From the NCBI RefSeq assembly GCF_001261915.1, contig NZ_CVRT01000078.1:1-63591 (forward strand): a stretch of DNA of 63,591 nucleotides, given 5' to 3'. The stretch comes from Halorubrum sp. SD626R (GTDB taxonomy: Archaea; Halobacteriota; Halobacteria; Halobacteriales; Haloferacaceae). How positions within the stretch are numbered: the first letter of the stretch is position 1; every line of letters begins with the position of its first letter. Shown piece after piece: positions 33,203-40,095 of the stretch. The notes under the pieces are model-generated. The model had not been told where the DNA came from. It saw only the letters and a list, made by a program, of their open reading frames with translations, and did not search any database. The position numbers and the translations under genes were made by a program.

Positions 33203-33359
33203 GGAGGGATGTCGGAATTTCTCCCTCGAACCTATTAAATCGTCGAGGTGAGCCGCCGGCTCCGAGAGGATTCAGGTTCGTGTATAAAAACGGCTCTCCG
33301 ATCACCGAGATCGACACGATCCCGCGTCGCTTTTGTATCGCCTCGCCCTCGGTTTCGGT

Positions 33360-34319
33360 ATGACTGAGACCACGGACGGGCCGGACGACGACCCCGACGA
33401 CCCGGGTAACGCGGGCAGCGTGGACGCGACGACGATCATCGACGGCGAGGCCGTCGCGGCCGACGTGCGCGCCGACGTGACCTCCCACGTCGAGACGCTG
33501 GAGGCGGCGGGCGTGACCCCGGGGCTGGCGACCGTGTTGATGAGCGACGACCCGGCCAGCGAGACGTACGTCTCGATGAAGCAGCGGGACTGCGAGGAGG
33601 TCGGCATCGAGAGCGTCCACGTCGAGATCGACGCCGACGCGCCCGCCGAGGAGCTGTACGACGCCATCGACGACCTCAACGGGCGCGACGACGTCCACGG
33701 AATCTTAGTCCAGCTCCCCGTTCCGGACCACGTCGACAGGCGGAGCGTCCTCCGGCGGATCGACCCCGAGAAGGACGTGGACGGCTTCCACCCGGAGAAC
33801 GTCGGCCGGCTCGTCGCGGGCGACGCCCGGTTCAAGCCCTGCACCCCGCACGGCGTGCAGAAGCTCCTCGCGGCGTACGACGTGGAGACGGAGGGCGCCG
33901 ACGCGGTCGTGGTCGGCCGGTCAGACATCGTCGGGAAGCCGATGGCGAACCTCCTGATCCAGAAGTCGCCGACGGGCAACGCCACGACGACCGTCTGTCA
34001 CTCCCGGACCGAGAACTTGGAGGGAAAGCTCGCGGCCGCCGACATCGTGGTCGCCGCCGCCGGCATCCCGGAGTTCGTCGACGGCTCGATGCTGCAAGAC
34101 GGGGCGACCGTGATCGACGTGGGGATCAACCGGGTCGACGCGGACACCGAGAAGGGGTACGAGCTCGTCGGCGACGTGGAGTACGAGTCCGCGAAGGATG
34201 TCGCGGAGGCTATTACGCCGGTTCCTGGTGGGGTGGGGCCGATGACGCGCGCGATGCTGCTCTACAACACCGTGAAGGCGGCCGGACTCCGGCACGACGT
34301 TGACGTGAATCTGGACTGA
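33360..34319 (+). CDS. folD: Bifunctional methylenetetrahydrofolate dehydrogenase/cyclohydrolase FolD
   Basis: This cytoplasmic enzyme of 319 residues interconverts methylene-, methenyl- and formyl-tetrahydrofolate. The catalytic lysine lies in ETYVSMKQRDCEEVGI. GILVQLPVPDH and PEKDVDGFHPENVGRL are FolD signatures. The NADP-binding motif is VVGRSDIVGKPMANLL, and the end carries TPVPGGVGPMTRAMLL. It has a 24-residue acidic N-terminal extension. The ATG at 33360 is 27 bases after GCTTTTGTATC. The 3' end is followed by structured repeat copy 2. Confidence 0.95.
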   Translation: MTETTDGPDDDPDDPGNAGSVDATTIIDGEAVAADVRADVTSHVETLEAAGVTPGLATVLMSDDPASETYVSMKQRDCEEVGIESVHVEIDADAPAEELYDAIDDLNGRDDVHGILVQLPVPDHVDRRSVLRRIDPEKDVDGFHPENVGRLVAGDARFKPCTPHGVQKLLAAYDVETEGADAVVVGRSDIVGKPMANLLIQKSPTGNATTTVCHSRTENLEGKLAAADIVVAAAGIPEFVDGSMLQDGATVIDVGINRVDADTEKGYELVGDVEYESAKDVAEAITPVPGGVGPMTRAMLLYNTVKAAGLRHDVDVNLD

Positions 34320-34360
34320 GACTGCGAAGCGGCAGATTCGGCCGGTTCGCTCGCGGTTGA

Positions 34361-34752
34361 CGTTTATAAATAGTCGAACAATCGTTTATATACTGTTGCT
34401 GCTAGATCGGCGGTGAACACTTCCAAAGCCCCAGCCGCTCGTTTATAAATAGTTGGTGACGGATCGACGACGGAGACCTCCAAAGCCCCAGCCGCGAGGC
34501 GGGCGCACGCTCGCTGCGCTCCTCAGTCGCTCACTTCGTTCGCTCCTTACGGTGCTTACGTCGCCTGCGCCCGCCTCGCGGCTGCCCCTTTGAGCCCCGC
34601 CCGACCGCGACCGCACGGCACCTCACGCCTCCCCAGCCTCGTCGGTGACCCTCCGCTTCGCTCCGGGCCACCGACTCCCTCGCGCGTGCGGTTCGCGGCC
34701 TATCGGCCGCTCACCGGCACGCGCCACCGCGTCTATTTATAAGTAAGCGATC
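34361..34752 (+). repeat. Structured dispersed repeat, copy 2 (full form)
   Basis: It is bounded by TTATAAATAG (34364-34373, again at 34443-34452) and its reverse complement CTATTTATAA (34733-34742). Each left boundary is followed by a CCAAAGCCCCAGCC block. Domain I is a perfect 19-bp stem: 34489-34507 with 34566-34584. Then come the CCTCACGCCTCCCCAGCCTCG block, stem GTCGGTG (34641-34647) with CACCGAC (34669-34675), and GCGCGTGC (34682-34689) with GCACGCGC (34717-34724) enclosing GCGGCC-TATC-GGCCGC. It lies between the convergent folD and metallophosphatase genes. Confidence 0.85.
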
Positions 34753-34769
34753 GTCGCCGCGACTCCCGT

Positions 34770-36206
34770 TTAGTCGTCGTCGCCCGCGACGGCGCGGTTC
34801 CGGATCTCGATCCGGTCCTCGATCTCCGGGTCGATCCCGTGTTCGCGGGCGTAGGCGGCGAGCACCTCGTACTGGATGTCGGCCTCGTCGATCCGGTGGC
34901 GCTGCGCCAGCGTCGGGTACTCGTGCTCGGAGTGGAGCAGGTACTCGGAGACGGCGACGGTGTAGCGCGCCTCGGGGTCGATCGGCTCGCCGCCGACGGT
35001 GGCCTCTAGGATGAGTTCGGCGTCGTCGTCCCAGACGACCCGGGCGTTCGAGACGTGGCCGTGCCACCAGTCGTCCTCGCCGAAGTCGACGTCGGGCGCG
35101 GCCATCTCGCGGAAGACGTCGTGCAGCTCCGCCCCGGTGACCGACGCGAGCGCGACGGGCTCCTCGAACGGGATCAGGCTGATCAGGTCGGCCTTCGTCA
35201 CCTCGTCGTGCCACGGGTCGCCCTGTCTGAGTCCGCCGGCGTTCGAGAGCCCCACGTCGGCGTCGTGGGCCCACCGGAACGCGTCCGCGACGAAGTTGCC
35301 GACGCGGCACTCGCCGCCGTGGACCACGTCGCCCGTGCGCTCGATCGGATCGTCAACGACGTCGACGGTCTCGTCGAGGTCGGCCGCGGCCATGCGCTCC
35401 GCGAGCGCGTCCGCCAGGCCGGGCGCGGGCGTCGCGCCCTCCGGCTCGTGGAGGGTCGCGTCGGGGATTGTGGAGTCCAGGTCGACCTCGACCACCGTCT
35501 CGCCGTTGACGCCCGGACGGACGAGTCGCGTCCCGGCGACGACCTCGTTGCGCCGGCTGTGGACGTGACCGCCGAGGATCGCGTCGACGTCGAGCGCCCG
35601 GGCGAGGTCGTCGTCGCCCGCGCCGAGGTGCGAGAGGACCACGGCGTGGTCGAGCGCGGCGGGTCCGTCGTCGGCCGCTCCCTCCCTGTCCCCCTCGCGC
35701 TCGGCGACCGCGGTCCGCATCTCGGCGAGCGCGTCGTGCGCGGCGGCGACCGGGTCGTCGAAGGAGAGGTCGGCGGCCATCGGATTCAGCGAGTCGGTCG
35801 CGGGGTCGGTGACGCCGACGAACCCGACCGTCTCGCCGCCGACTTCGCGGGTCGCCCACGGGACGACGCCCTCCTCGCGGCCGAAGGGCTCGCCCGCCTC
35901 GTCGCGGACGTTCGCGGAGACGAACGTCGCGGGCGCCTCGGCGACGAGCCCGCGGAGCGCGTCCGGCCCGTAGTCGAACTCGTGGTTGCCGAACGTGTCG
36001 AGGGAGGTGTCGGTGGCCTCGTAGAAGTCGGCGACCTGCCGCCCGCTCGCGACCAGCGAGAGGACGCCCGGCGCGGTCGTGTCGCCGGTGGCGACGACCG
36101 CGGCGTCGGGACCGGAGAGCGCCCGGATCCGGCCGGCGAGCCGGGCCGCCCGCTCGGGGGCGTCGAAGACGTTCTCGATGTCGGAGTAGTGGACGAGACG
36201 GACCAT
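34770..36206 (-). CDS. Metallophosphatase/5'-nucleotidase family protein
   Basis: This 478-residue protein has two domains: an N-terminal calcineurin-like phosphoesterase (residues 1-245) and a 5'-nucleotidase C-terminal domain (about 290-465). The motifs seen are TGDTTAPG, FGNHEFDYG, VVLSHLGAGDDD and ILGGHVHS in the first, and VGLSNAGGLRQG, ISLIPFEEPVALASVTG in the second. The usual first metal motif D-x-H is here DIEN, with Glu replacing His. No signal peptide is visible, unlike secreted UshA-type enzymes, so it is probably cytoplasmic. A TTTTTTAAG box lies about 30 bases upstream. Confidence 0.87.
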   Translation of the reverse strand: MVRLVHYSDIENVFDAPERAARLAGRIRALSGPDAAVVATGDTTAPGVLSLVASGRQVADFYEATDTSLDTFGNHEFDYGPDALRGLVAEAPATFVSANVRDEAGEPFGREEGVVPWATREVGGETVGFVGVTDPATDSLNPMAADLSFDDPVAAAHDALAEMRTAVAEREGDREGAADDGPAALDHAVVLSHLGAGDDDLARALDVDAILGGHVHSRRNEVVAGTRLVRPGVNGETVVEVDLDSTIPDATLHEPEGATPAPGLADALAERMAAADLDETVDVVDDPIERTGDVVHGGECRVGNFVADAFRWAHDADVGLSNAGGLRQGDPWHDEVTKADLISLIPFEEPVALASVTGAELHDVFREMAAPDVDFGEDDWWHGHVSNARVVWDDDAELILEATVGGEPIDPEARYTVAVSEYLLHSEHEYPTLAQRHRIDEADIQYEVLAAYAREHGIDPEIEDRIEIRNRAVAGDDD

Positions 36207-36380
36207 TCGATGTGGGAGAAGAGGAGCGAGCGAGGCTTAAAAAACGCGAAGTCCGCGTGAGGGTCGCCTTCGGGGCGGTGTAAGCGCCGTCGCGAGTCGG
36301 ACGGGAGCGCCGTTACGGGTCCGGCGACGCCACCGTCCTCCACCCGTGACTCCCGATCGCACACGCGAGGGACATTGAAA

Positions 36381-36503
36381 GCGCTTTTATGGATGTCCGG
36401 ACTACCTCGGGTCACAGCCTCTGTGGGGTTGATGATGTGCCGTGCCGTTAGGGACCGACCACGGTGCGAGCACGCGAGCCCGCGCGGAGGATAGGAGAAA
36501 CAT
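36381..36503 (+). promoter_or_regulatory. Promoter, structured leader and Shine-Dalgarno of the L7Ae operon
   Basis: TATA box GCTTTTATGG (36383-36392) predicts a start near 36413. The leader of about 90 bases begins with hairpin CACAG-CCT-CTGTG, then has TTGATGATG directly before an 8-position stem (GUGCCGUG with CACGGUGC, two wobble pairs) that is followed by GAGC. AGGAG at 36492-36496 sits seven bases before the ATG, a proper Shine-Dalgarno, unusual in this leaderless genome. L7Ae binds kink-turns and is known in other archaea to bind its own leader; here a canonical kink-turn is not complete by eye. Confidence 0.6.
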
Positions 36504-36866
36504 ATGCCCGTTTACGTAGACTACGAAACCCCGGCGGACCTCGCCGAGCGATCGCTCGAAGCGCTCGAGGTCGCCCGAGACACAGGCACCGTGAAGAAAG
36601 GAACCAACGAGACGACCAAGGCCGTCGAGCGCGGCAACGCCGACCTCGTCATCGTCGCGGAGGACGTCTCCCCCGAGGAGATCGTCATGCACCTCCCCGA
36701 ACTCGCCGACGAGAAGGGGATCCCGGTCGTCTTCGTCGACACCCAGGACGACGTCGGCCACGCCGCCGGCCTCGAAGTCGGCTCGGCCGCCGCCGCCGTC
36801 GTGGACGCCGGCGACGCCGAGGACGACGTCGAGGACATCGGCGAGAAGGTCGCGGAGCTCCGGTAA
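36504..36866 (+). CDS. rpl7ae: Ribosomal protein L7Ae
   Basis: This 120-residue kink-turn-binding protein works in the 50S subunit and in box C/D, H/ACA and RNase P particles. [50 protein letters not shown] is the diagnostic RNA-binding core (shown in the 33-80 region), including the N-E-T-T-K recognition loop. It heads an operon with S28e, L24e and Ndk, with gaps of six, three and zero bases. Its long leader with hairpins and a Shine-Dalgarno suggests autoregulation. Confidence 0.97.
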   Translation: MPVYVDYETPADLAERSLEALEVARDTGTVKKGTNETTKAVERGNADLVIVAEDVSPEEIVMHLPELADEKGIPVVFVDTQDDVGHAAGLEVGSAAAAVVDAGDAEDDVEDIGEKVAELR

Positions 36867-36872
36867 CCACCC

Positions 36873-37097
36873 ATGAGCGCAGAAGAGGGCACCGGCGACT
36901 CGACCACCGCCGAGGTGATCGAGGTCGTCGGCAAGACCGGGATGCACGGCGAGGCCATGCAGGTCAAGTGCCGCATCCAGGAGGGATCGAACCAGGGCCG
37001 GATCATCACCCGGAACGTCCTGGGCCCCGTCCGCATGGGCGACGTGCTCCAGCTCCGGGAGACCCAGCGCGACGCCGACTCCATCGGAGGGCGATAA
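36873..37097 (+). CDS. rps28e: Ribosomal protein S28e
   Basis: This 74-residue OB-fold protein of the small subunit near the mRNA exit site ends with [25 protein letters not shown], with the conserved LRE(T) motif. [21 protein letters not shown] is the typical first strand pair. It is the second gene of the L7Ae operon. Confidence 0.96.
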   Translation: MSAEEGTGDSTTAEVIEVVGKTGMHGEAMQVKCRIQEGSNQGRIITRNVLGPVRMGDVLQLRETQRDADSIGGR

Positions 37098-37100
37098 CCA

Positions 37101-37289
37101 ATGGTCGAGACACGCACCTGCGACTACACCGGCGAGGAGATCGAGCCCGGCACGGGCACGATGTACGTCAAGAAGGACGGACAGATCCTCCACTTCGTCG
37201 ACTCGAAGGCGGAGAAGAACTACTTCCTCGGCCGCGAGGCGCGCGACCTCGAATGGACCGAGGAGGGGCGCGACCACGGTGGGGAGTAG
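37101..37289 (+). CDS. rpl24e: Ribosomal protein L24e with degenerate zinc site
   Basis: This 62-residue large-subunit protein keeps the L24e backbone (IEPGTGTMYVKKDG, KAEKNYFLGREARDLEW), but three of the four zinc-ribbon cysteines are gone: the usual C-x2-C is CDYT and the later FCSSKC is FVDSKA. Only Cys7 remains. The fold presumably holds without zinc. Third in the operon; its stop abuts the ndk ATG. Confidence 0.94.
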   Translation: MVETRTCDYTGEEIEPGTGTMYVKKDGQILHFVDSKAEKNYFLGREARDLEWTEEGRDHGGE

Positions 37290-37769
37290 ATGAGCCACCA
37301 CGACGAGCGCACCTTCGTGATGGTCAAGCCGGACGGCGTCCAGCGCGGCCTCATCGGCGAGATCGTCTCCCGGTTCGAGGAGCGCGGTCTGAAGCTCGTC
37401 GGCGGGAAGTTCACCCGGATCGACGAGGAGCTCGCCCACGAGCACTACGGCGAACACGAGGGCAAGCCGTTCTTCGACGGCCTCGTCGACTTCATCACCT
37501 CCGGCCCCGTCTTCGCGATGGTGTGGGAGGGCGCGGACGCGACCCGACAGGTCCGCGCGATGGTCGGCGAGACCGACCCCGCCGAGTCCGCCCCGGGCAC
37601 GATCCGCGGCGACCTCGGTCTCGACCTCGGTCACAACGTGATCCACGCGTCGGACCACGAGGACGAGGGCGCCAACGAGCGCGAGATCGACCTCTTCTTC
37701 GACGAGGACGAGCTCGTCGACTACGGCCTCGACACCGCGGCGTGGGTGTACGAGGACGAACAGCACTGA
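37290..37769 (+). CDS. ndk: Nucleoside diphosphate kinase
   Basis: This 159-residue enzyme transfers the gamma-phosphate between nucleoside triphosphates and diphosphates. [13 protein letters not shown] at the N-terminus, the catalytic histidine at 119 in GHNVIHASD, and [15 protein letters not shown] are signature elements. Last gene of the ribosomal operon, directly abutting rpl24e, and followed by a terminator-like hairpin. Confidence 0.97.
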   Translation: MSHHDERTFVMVKPDGVQRGLIGEIVSRFEERGLKLVGGKFTRIDEELAHEHYGEHEGKPFFDGLVDFITSGPVFAMVWEGADATRQVRAMVGETDPAESAPGTIRGDLGLDLGHNVIHASDHEDEGANEREIDLFFDEDELVDYGLDTAAWVYEDEQH

Positions 37770-37780
37770 GTTCGCGGACC

Positions 37781-37823
37781 GCTTTTTCGCCGCTCTCGAC
37801 GCCGACGCGACGCCGAGAGCGGC
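37781..37823 (+). terminator. Terminator candidate after ndk
   Basis: GCTTTTTC is followed by GCCGCTCTCG (37789-37798) and its perfect complement CGAGAGCGGC (37814-37823). The T-run just after the operon stop fits archaeal termination; the hairpin may stabilise the 3' end. Confidence 0.55.
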
Positions 37824-37916
37824 CGCTCCGGTGACACACCGCGTTTCCGGTGAAAAACCGTCCACGATACGGTTCCGTCTGGCGGTTTTCTGTCAGCGGG
37901 ATTGATAAATTGCGGC

Positions 37917-39194
37917 TCAGTCGTCGAGCGCGACGACGCGGCCGTCCGCGGTGACGACGAGGACCTCGTCGCTCCCGTCGCCCGTCGCGTCCGCGAACAG
38001 CGGCCCCGCGTACACCACGGCGTCGCCGACGTCGCCCTGCGCGATCGCCTCGCCGTTGGCGTTCAGCGCGAGCGCGTCGCCGTCGCGGTTCACCGCGACG
38101 GGTCCGGGCTCGTCGGTCCCCGCGAAGCTTGCGACGCGCGGGGCGTTCACTCGCGTCTCCCCGCCGTACTGCTGTTTCCAAGCCACCTCGCCGTCGCGGA
38201 GGTCGACCGCCCAGACGCTGCCCGCCCCGCCGACGTAGATCCGACCGGGCGCCGCGTCGCCGACCGTCACGGGGAGGTCCTGGAGCCCGACCTCGAACCT
38301 CCCGGAGCCGTCGGCGAGGTCGACCGTCTGGAGGTTCCCGTTCGTCCCGCCGAGCGCGAGCGCCGGGCCGTCGGGGGTGTCGACCGCGGTCCACGTCAGC
38401 GGCGTGACCGCGGGCGTCTCGGTCCACCGCGCGTCGCCGCCCGCGTCGAGCAGTCGGATCGTCGTCTCGCTCTCGCCGACGCTCGCGACCGCGACGCCGC
38501 GGGGGTCCGCGCTCTCCGCTCCCTCGTCGGCCTCGAAGTCGGCGATCAGCGGGCGGCGATCGATCGAGGCGTCCAGCCCCCTCTCGAAGACGACGTCGCC
38601 GGCCGCGTCGACGGCGAGGACGGTCCCGTCGGTCGCGGCCGCGGCGACCTCCGCGTCGCCGTTGCCGTCGAGGTCGCCGATCGACGGCCGCAGCCCGCTC
38701 GGCCCGTCGAGGTCGGCGACGAACCGGGCCGAGCCGTCCTGCGCGTCGAGCACGACGAGCGAGCCCGACTCCGTCGTGAACGCGACGACCGAGTCGCCGC
38801 CGAGCCTCGCGGAGACGAGGCCGCTGATCCCGGGCGGGTCGCCGCTGCTATCCTCGGTTCCGGTATCGTTTCCGCCCTCGCCGTCCCCGCTCGCGAGGTC
38901 GCCCGCGGCGATCGCGGAGAGCGGCGTCCGCCACGCGACGTCGCCGCCGACCGCGGTCGCGCGGACGACCCGCTCGCCGTCGGCGGTCGTCGACTGGACG
39001 ACGACCGAGTCGCCGGTCCTCGTCGCGACGACCGCGCCGCTTCCGTCGTCGCCGTCGACGGGCTCCGTTTCCCAGACGATCTCGGCGTCGACCGCGCCGC
39101 CGTCGACGCCGACGAACGCGAAGAGGGCGACCCCGACGCCGGTCGCGCCGCCGGCGAGGAGGATCAGGCTCGCGAAGAGGACGCGTCGGTCCAT
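37917..39194 (-). CDS. Membrane-anchored PQQ-like beta-propeller protein
   Basis: This 425-residue protein has an N-terminal hydrophobic helix (about 8-29), then blade-like repeats with the A-L-D-A-x-D-G-x pattern (VVLDAQDGSARFVADL, VLAVDAAGDVVFE, VWAVDLRDGEVAWKQQ) and FG-GAP-like Asp-rich calcium loops (IGDLDGNGDAEVAAA, FADATGDGSDEVLVV). It is predicted to face outside the cell. Its role is unknown; related proteins act as scaffolds or sensors. A polyacidic insert sits near 100-120. Confidence 0.78.
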   Translation of the reverse strand: MDRRVLFASLILLAGGATGVGVALFAFVGVDGGAVDAEIVWETEPVDGDDGSGAVVATRTGDSVVVQSTTADGERVVRATAVGGDVAWRTPLSAIAAGDLASGDGEGGNDTGTEDSSGDPPGISGLVSARLGGDSVVAFTTESGSLVVLDAQDGSARFVADLDGPSGLRPSIGDLDGNGDAEVAAAATDGTVLAVDAAGDVVFERGLDASIDRRPLIADFEADEGAESADPRGVAVASVGESETTIRLLDAGGDARWTETPAVTPLTWTAVDTPDGPALALGGTNGNLQTVDLADGSGRFEVGLQDLPVTVGDAAPGRIYVGGAGSVWAVDLRDGEVAWKQQYGGETRVNAPRVASFAGTDEPGPVAVNRDGDALALNANGEAIAQGDVGDAVVYAGPLFADATGDGSDEVLVVTADGRVVALDD

Positions 39195-39261
39195 TACCGC
39201 CTCGTTCGGACGACGCGGGCATACGACTGTCGGATGCGGGCCGATCCCGTATCGCCGCCGG

Positions 39262-39396
39262 TCAGAGTACGAGCCCGATCGCCGAGACGACGAATCCGAC
39301 GGCGAAGACCGCGAGCAGCGCGATCGTGGCCACGACCACCGCGGGCGCGAGCACCTCCTCGTCCTCGTCCAGCGTCATCTGTTCGATGTTTCGCAT
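39262..39396 (-). CDS. Small single-helix membrane protein
   Basis: This 44-residue protein has an acidic N-terminus (NIEQMTLDEDEEV) and one C-terminal hydrophobic helix of about 28 residues. Its codon pattern is typical of the neighbourhood. A weak AACGCTTCAAA-like promoter lies upstream on its strand. Proteins of this kind are common beside haloarchaeal respiratory or transporter genes, but no function is evident here. Confidence 0.5.
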   Translation of the reverse strand: MRNIEQMTLDEDEEVLAPAVVVATIALLAVFAVGFVVSAIGLVL

Positions 39397-39496
39397 GGGA
39401 TCGGCGTCGGCGCGACGGGGTTTGAACGCTTCGCTCGCGAGCGCGCCGGGGGACGCGCCCGAATCTCCGATGATTCGCGGCGAGCGCCCGAGAGAC

Positions 39497-39512
39497 GTTA
39501 AAAAGTAAAGTA
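39497..39512 (+). promoter_or_regulatory. TATA promoter of the Lrp regulator
   Basis: GTTAAAAAGTAAAG is centred about 30 bases before ATG 39535. Confidence 0.55.
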
Positions 39513-39534
39513 GCGGTGCCACGGATGGACCGAC

Positions 39535-40020
39535 ATGACCGACGCCGAGATCGACGACGTCGACGAGGCGATCCTGTACGCGCTTCAGGAGGACGCCCGG
39601 AACGCCTCGTCCGGGGACATCGCGGAGCGGACCGGGACCTCGGACAGCACCGTCCGCAAACGCATCCAGCGGCTCGAGTCCGACGGCGTGATCAAGGGGT
39701 ACAGCGCCAGCGTGGACTACCAGCGCTCGGGGTATCCGCTCCGAATGCTGCTGTACTGTACCGCCTCGATCCCCGAGCGCGGAGACATCGTCGCCGACAT
39801 CTTGGAGATAGACGGCGTCGTCTCGGTTCAGGAGCTGGTCACGGGCGAGCAGAACCTGCTCGTGACCGCGGTCGGAAAGACGGACGGCGACATCACCCCG
39901 GTCGCGCAGGCCCTCCTCGACATGGGGCTCACCGTCGCCGACGAGGTGCTCGTGCGGACCCACGAGACGACGCCGTTCGGCAAGTTCGACTCGGGGACCC
40001 GCGCGCCGGACGACGATTAA
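39535..40020 (+). CDS. Lrp/AsnC family transcriptional regulator
   Basis: This protein of 161 residues has an N-terminal winged HTH: DEAILYALQEDARNASSGDIAERTGTSDSTVRKRIQRLESDGVIKGYSASVDY (about 9-60). A C-terminal ligand-binding RAM-like domain follows (EIDGVVSVQELVTGEQNLLVTAVG). It is typical of haloarchaeal regulators that sense amino acids or redox state. It converges on an amidohydrolase, with a tandem repeat between. The divergent neighbour is a small membrane protein. Confidence 0.9.
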   Translation: MTDAEIDDVDEAILYALQEDARNASSGDIAERTGTSDSTVRKRIQRLESDGVIKGYSASVDYQRSGYPLRMLLYCTASIPERGDIVADILEIDGVVSVQELVTGEQNLLVTAVGKTDGDITPVAQALLDMGLTVADEVLVRTHETTPFGKFDSGTRAPDDD

Positions 40021-40095
40021 GCGAGGATCCGTTTCCTACGCGAGGACTCGCTTCCTACGCGAGGACTCGCTTCCTACGCGAGGACTCGTTTGACG
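40021..40095. repeat. 19-bp tandem repeat (about four units) at convergent gene ends
   Basis: The unit CGCGAGGACTCGCTTCCTA is repeated: two near-identical full units at 40039-40076, a variant before it (GCGAGGATCCGTTTCCTA) and a last one that becomes the coding end of the amidohydrolase (CGCGAGGACTCGTTTGACG). On the minus strand each unit can encode Lys-Arg-Val/Ile-Leu-Ala-stop in one frame. Confidence 0.85.

Noticed and set aside
36413..36503. A canonical kink-turn in the L7Ae leader
   Set aside because: UGAUGA is present, but the tandem G-A pairs do not face each other in the fold I can draw, so I report only a candidate leader.
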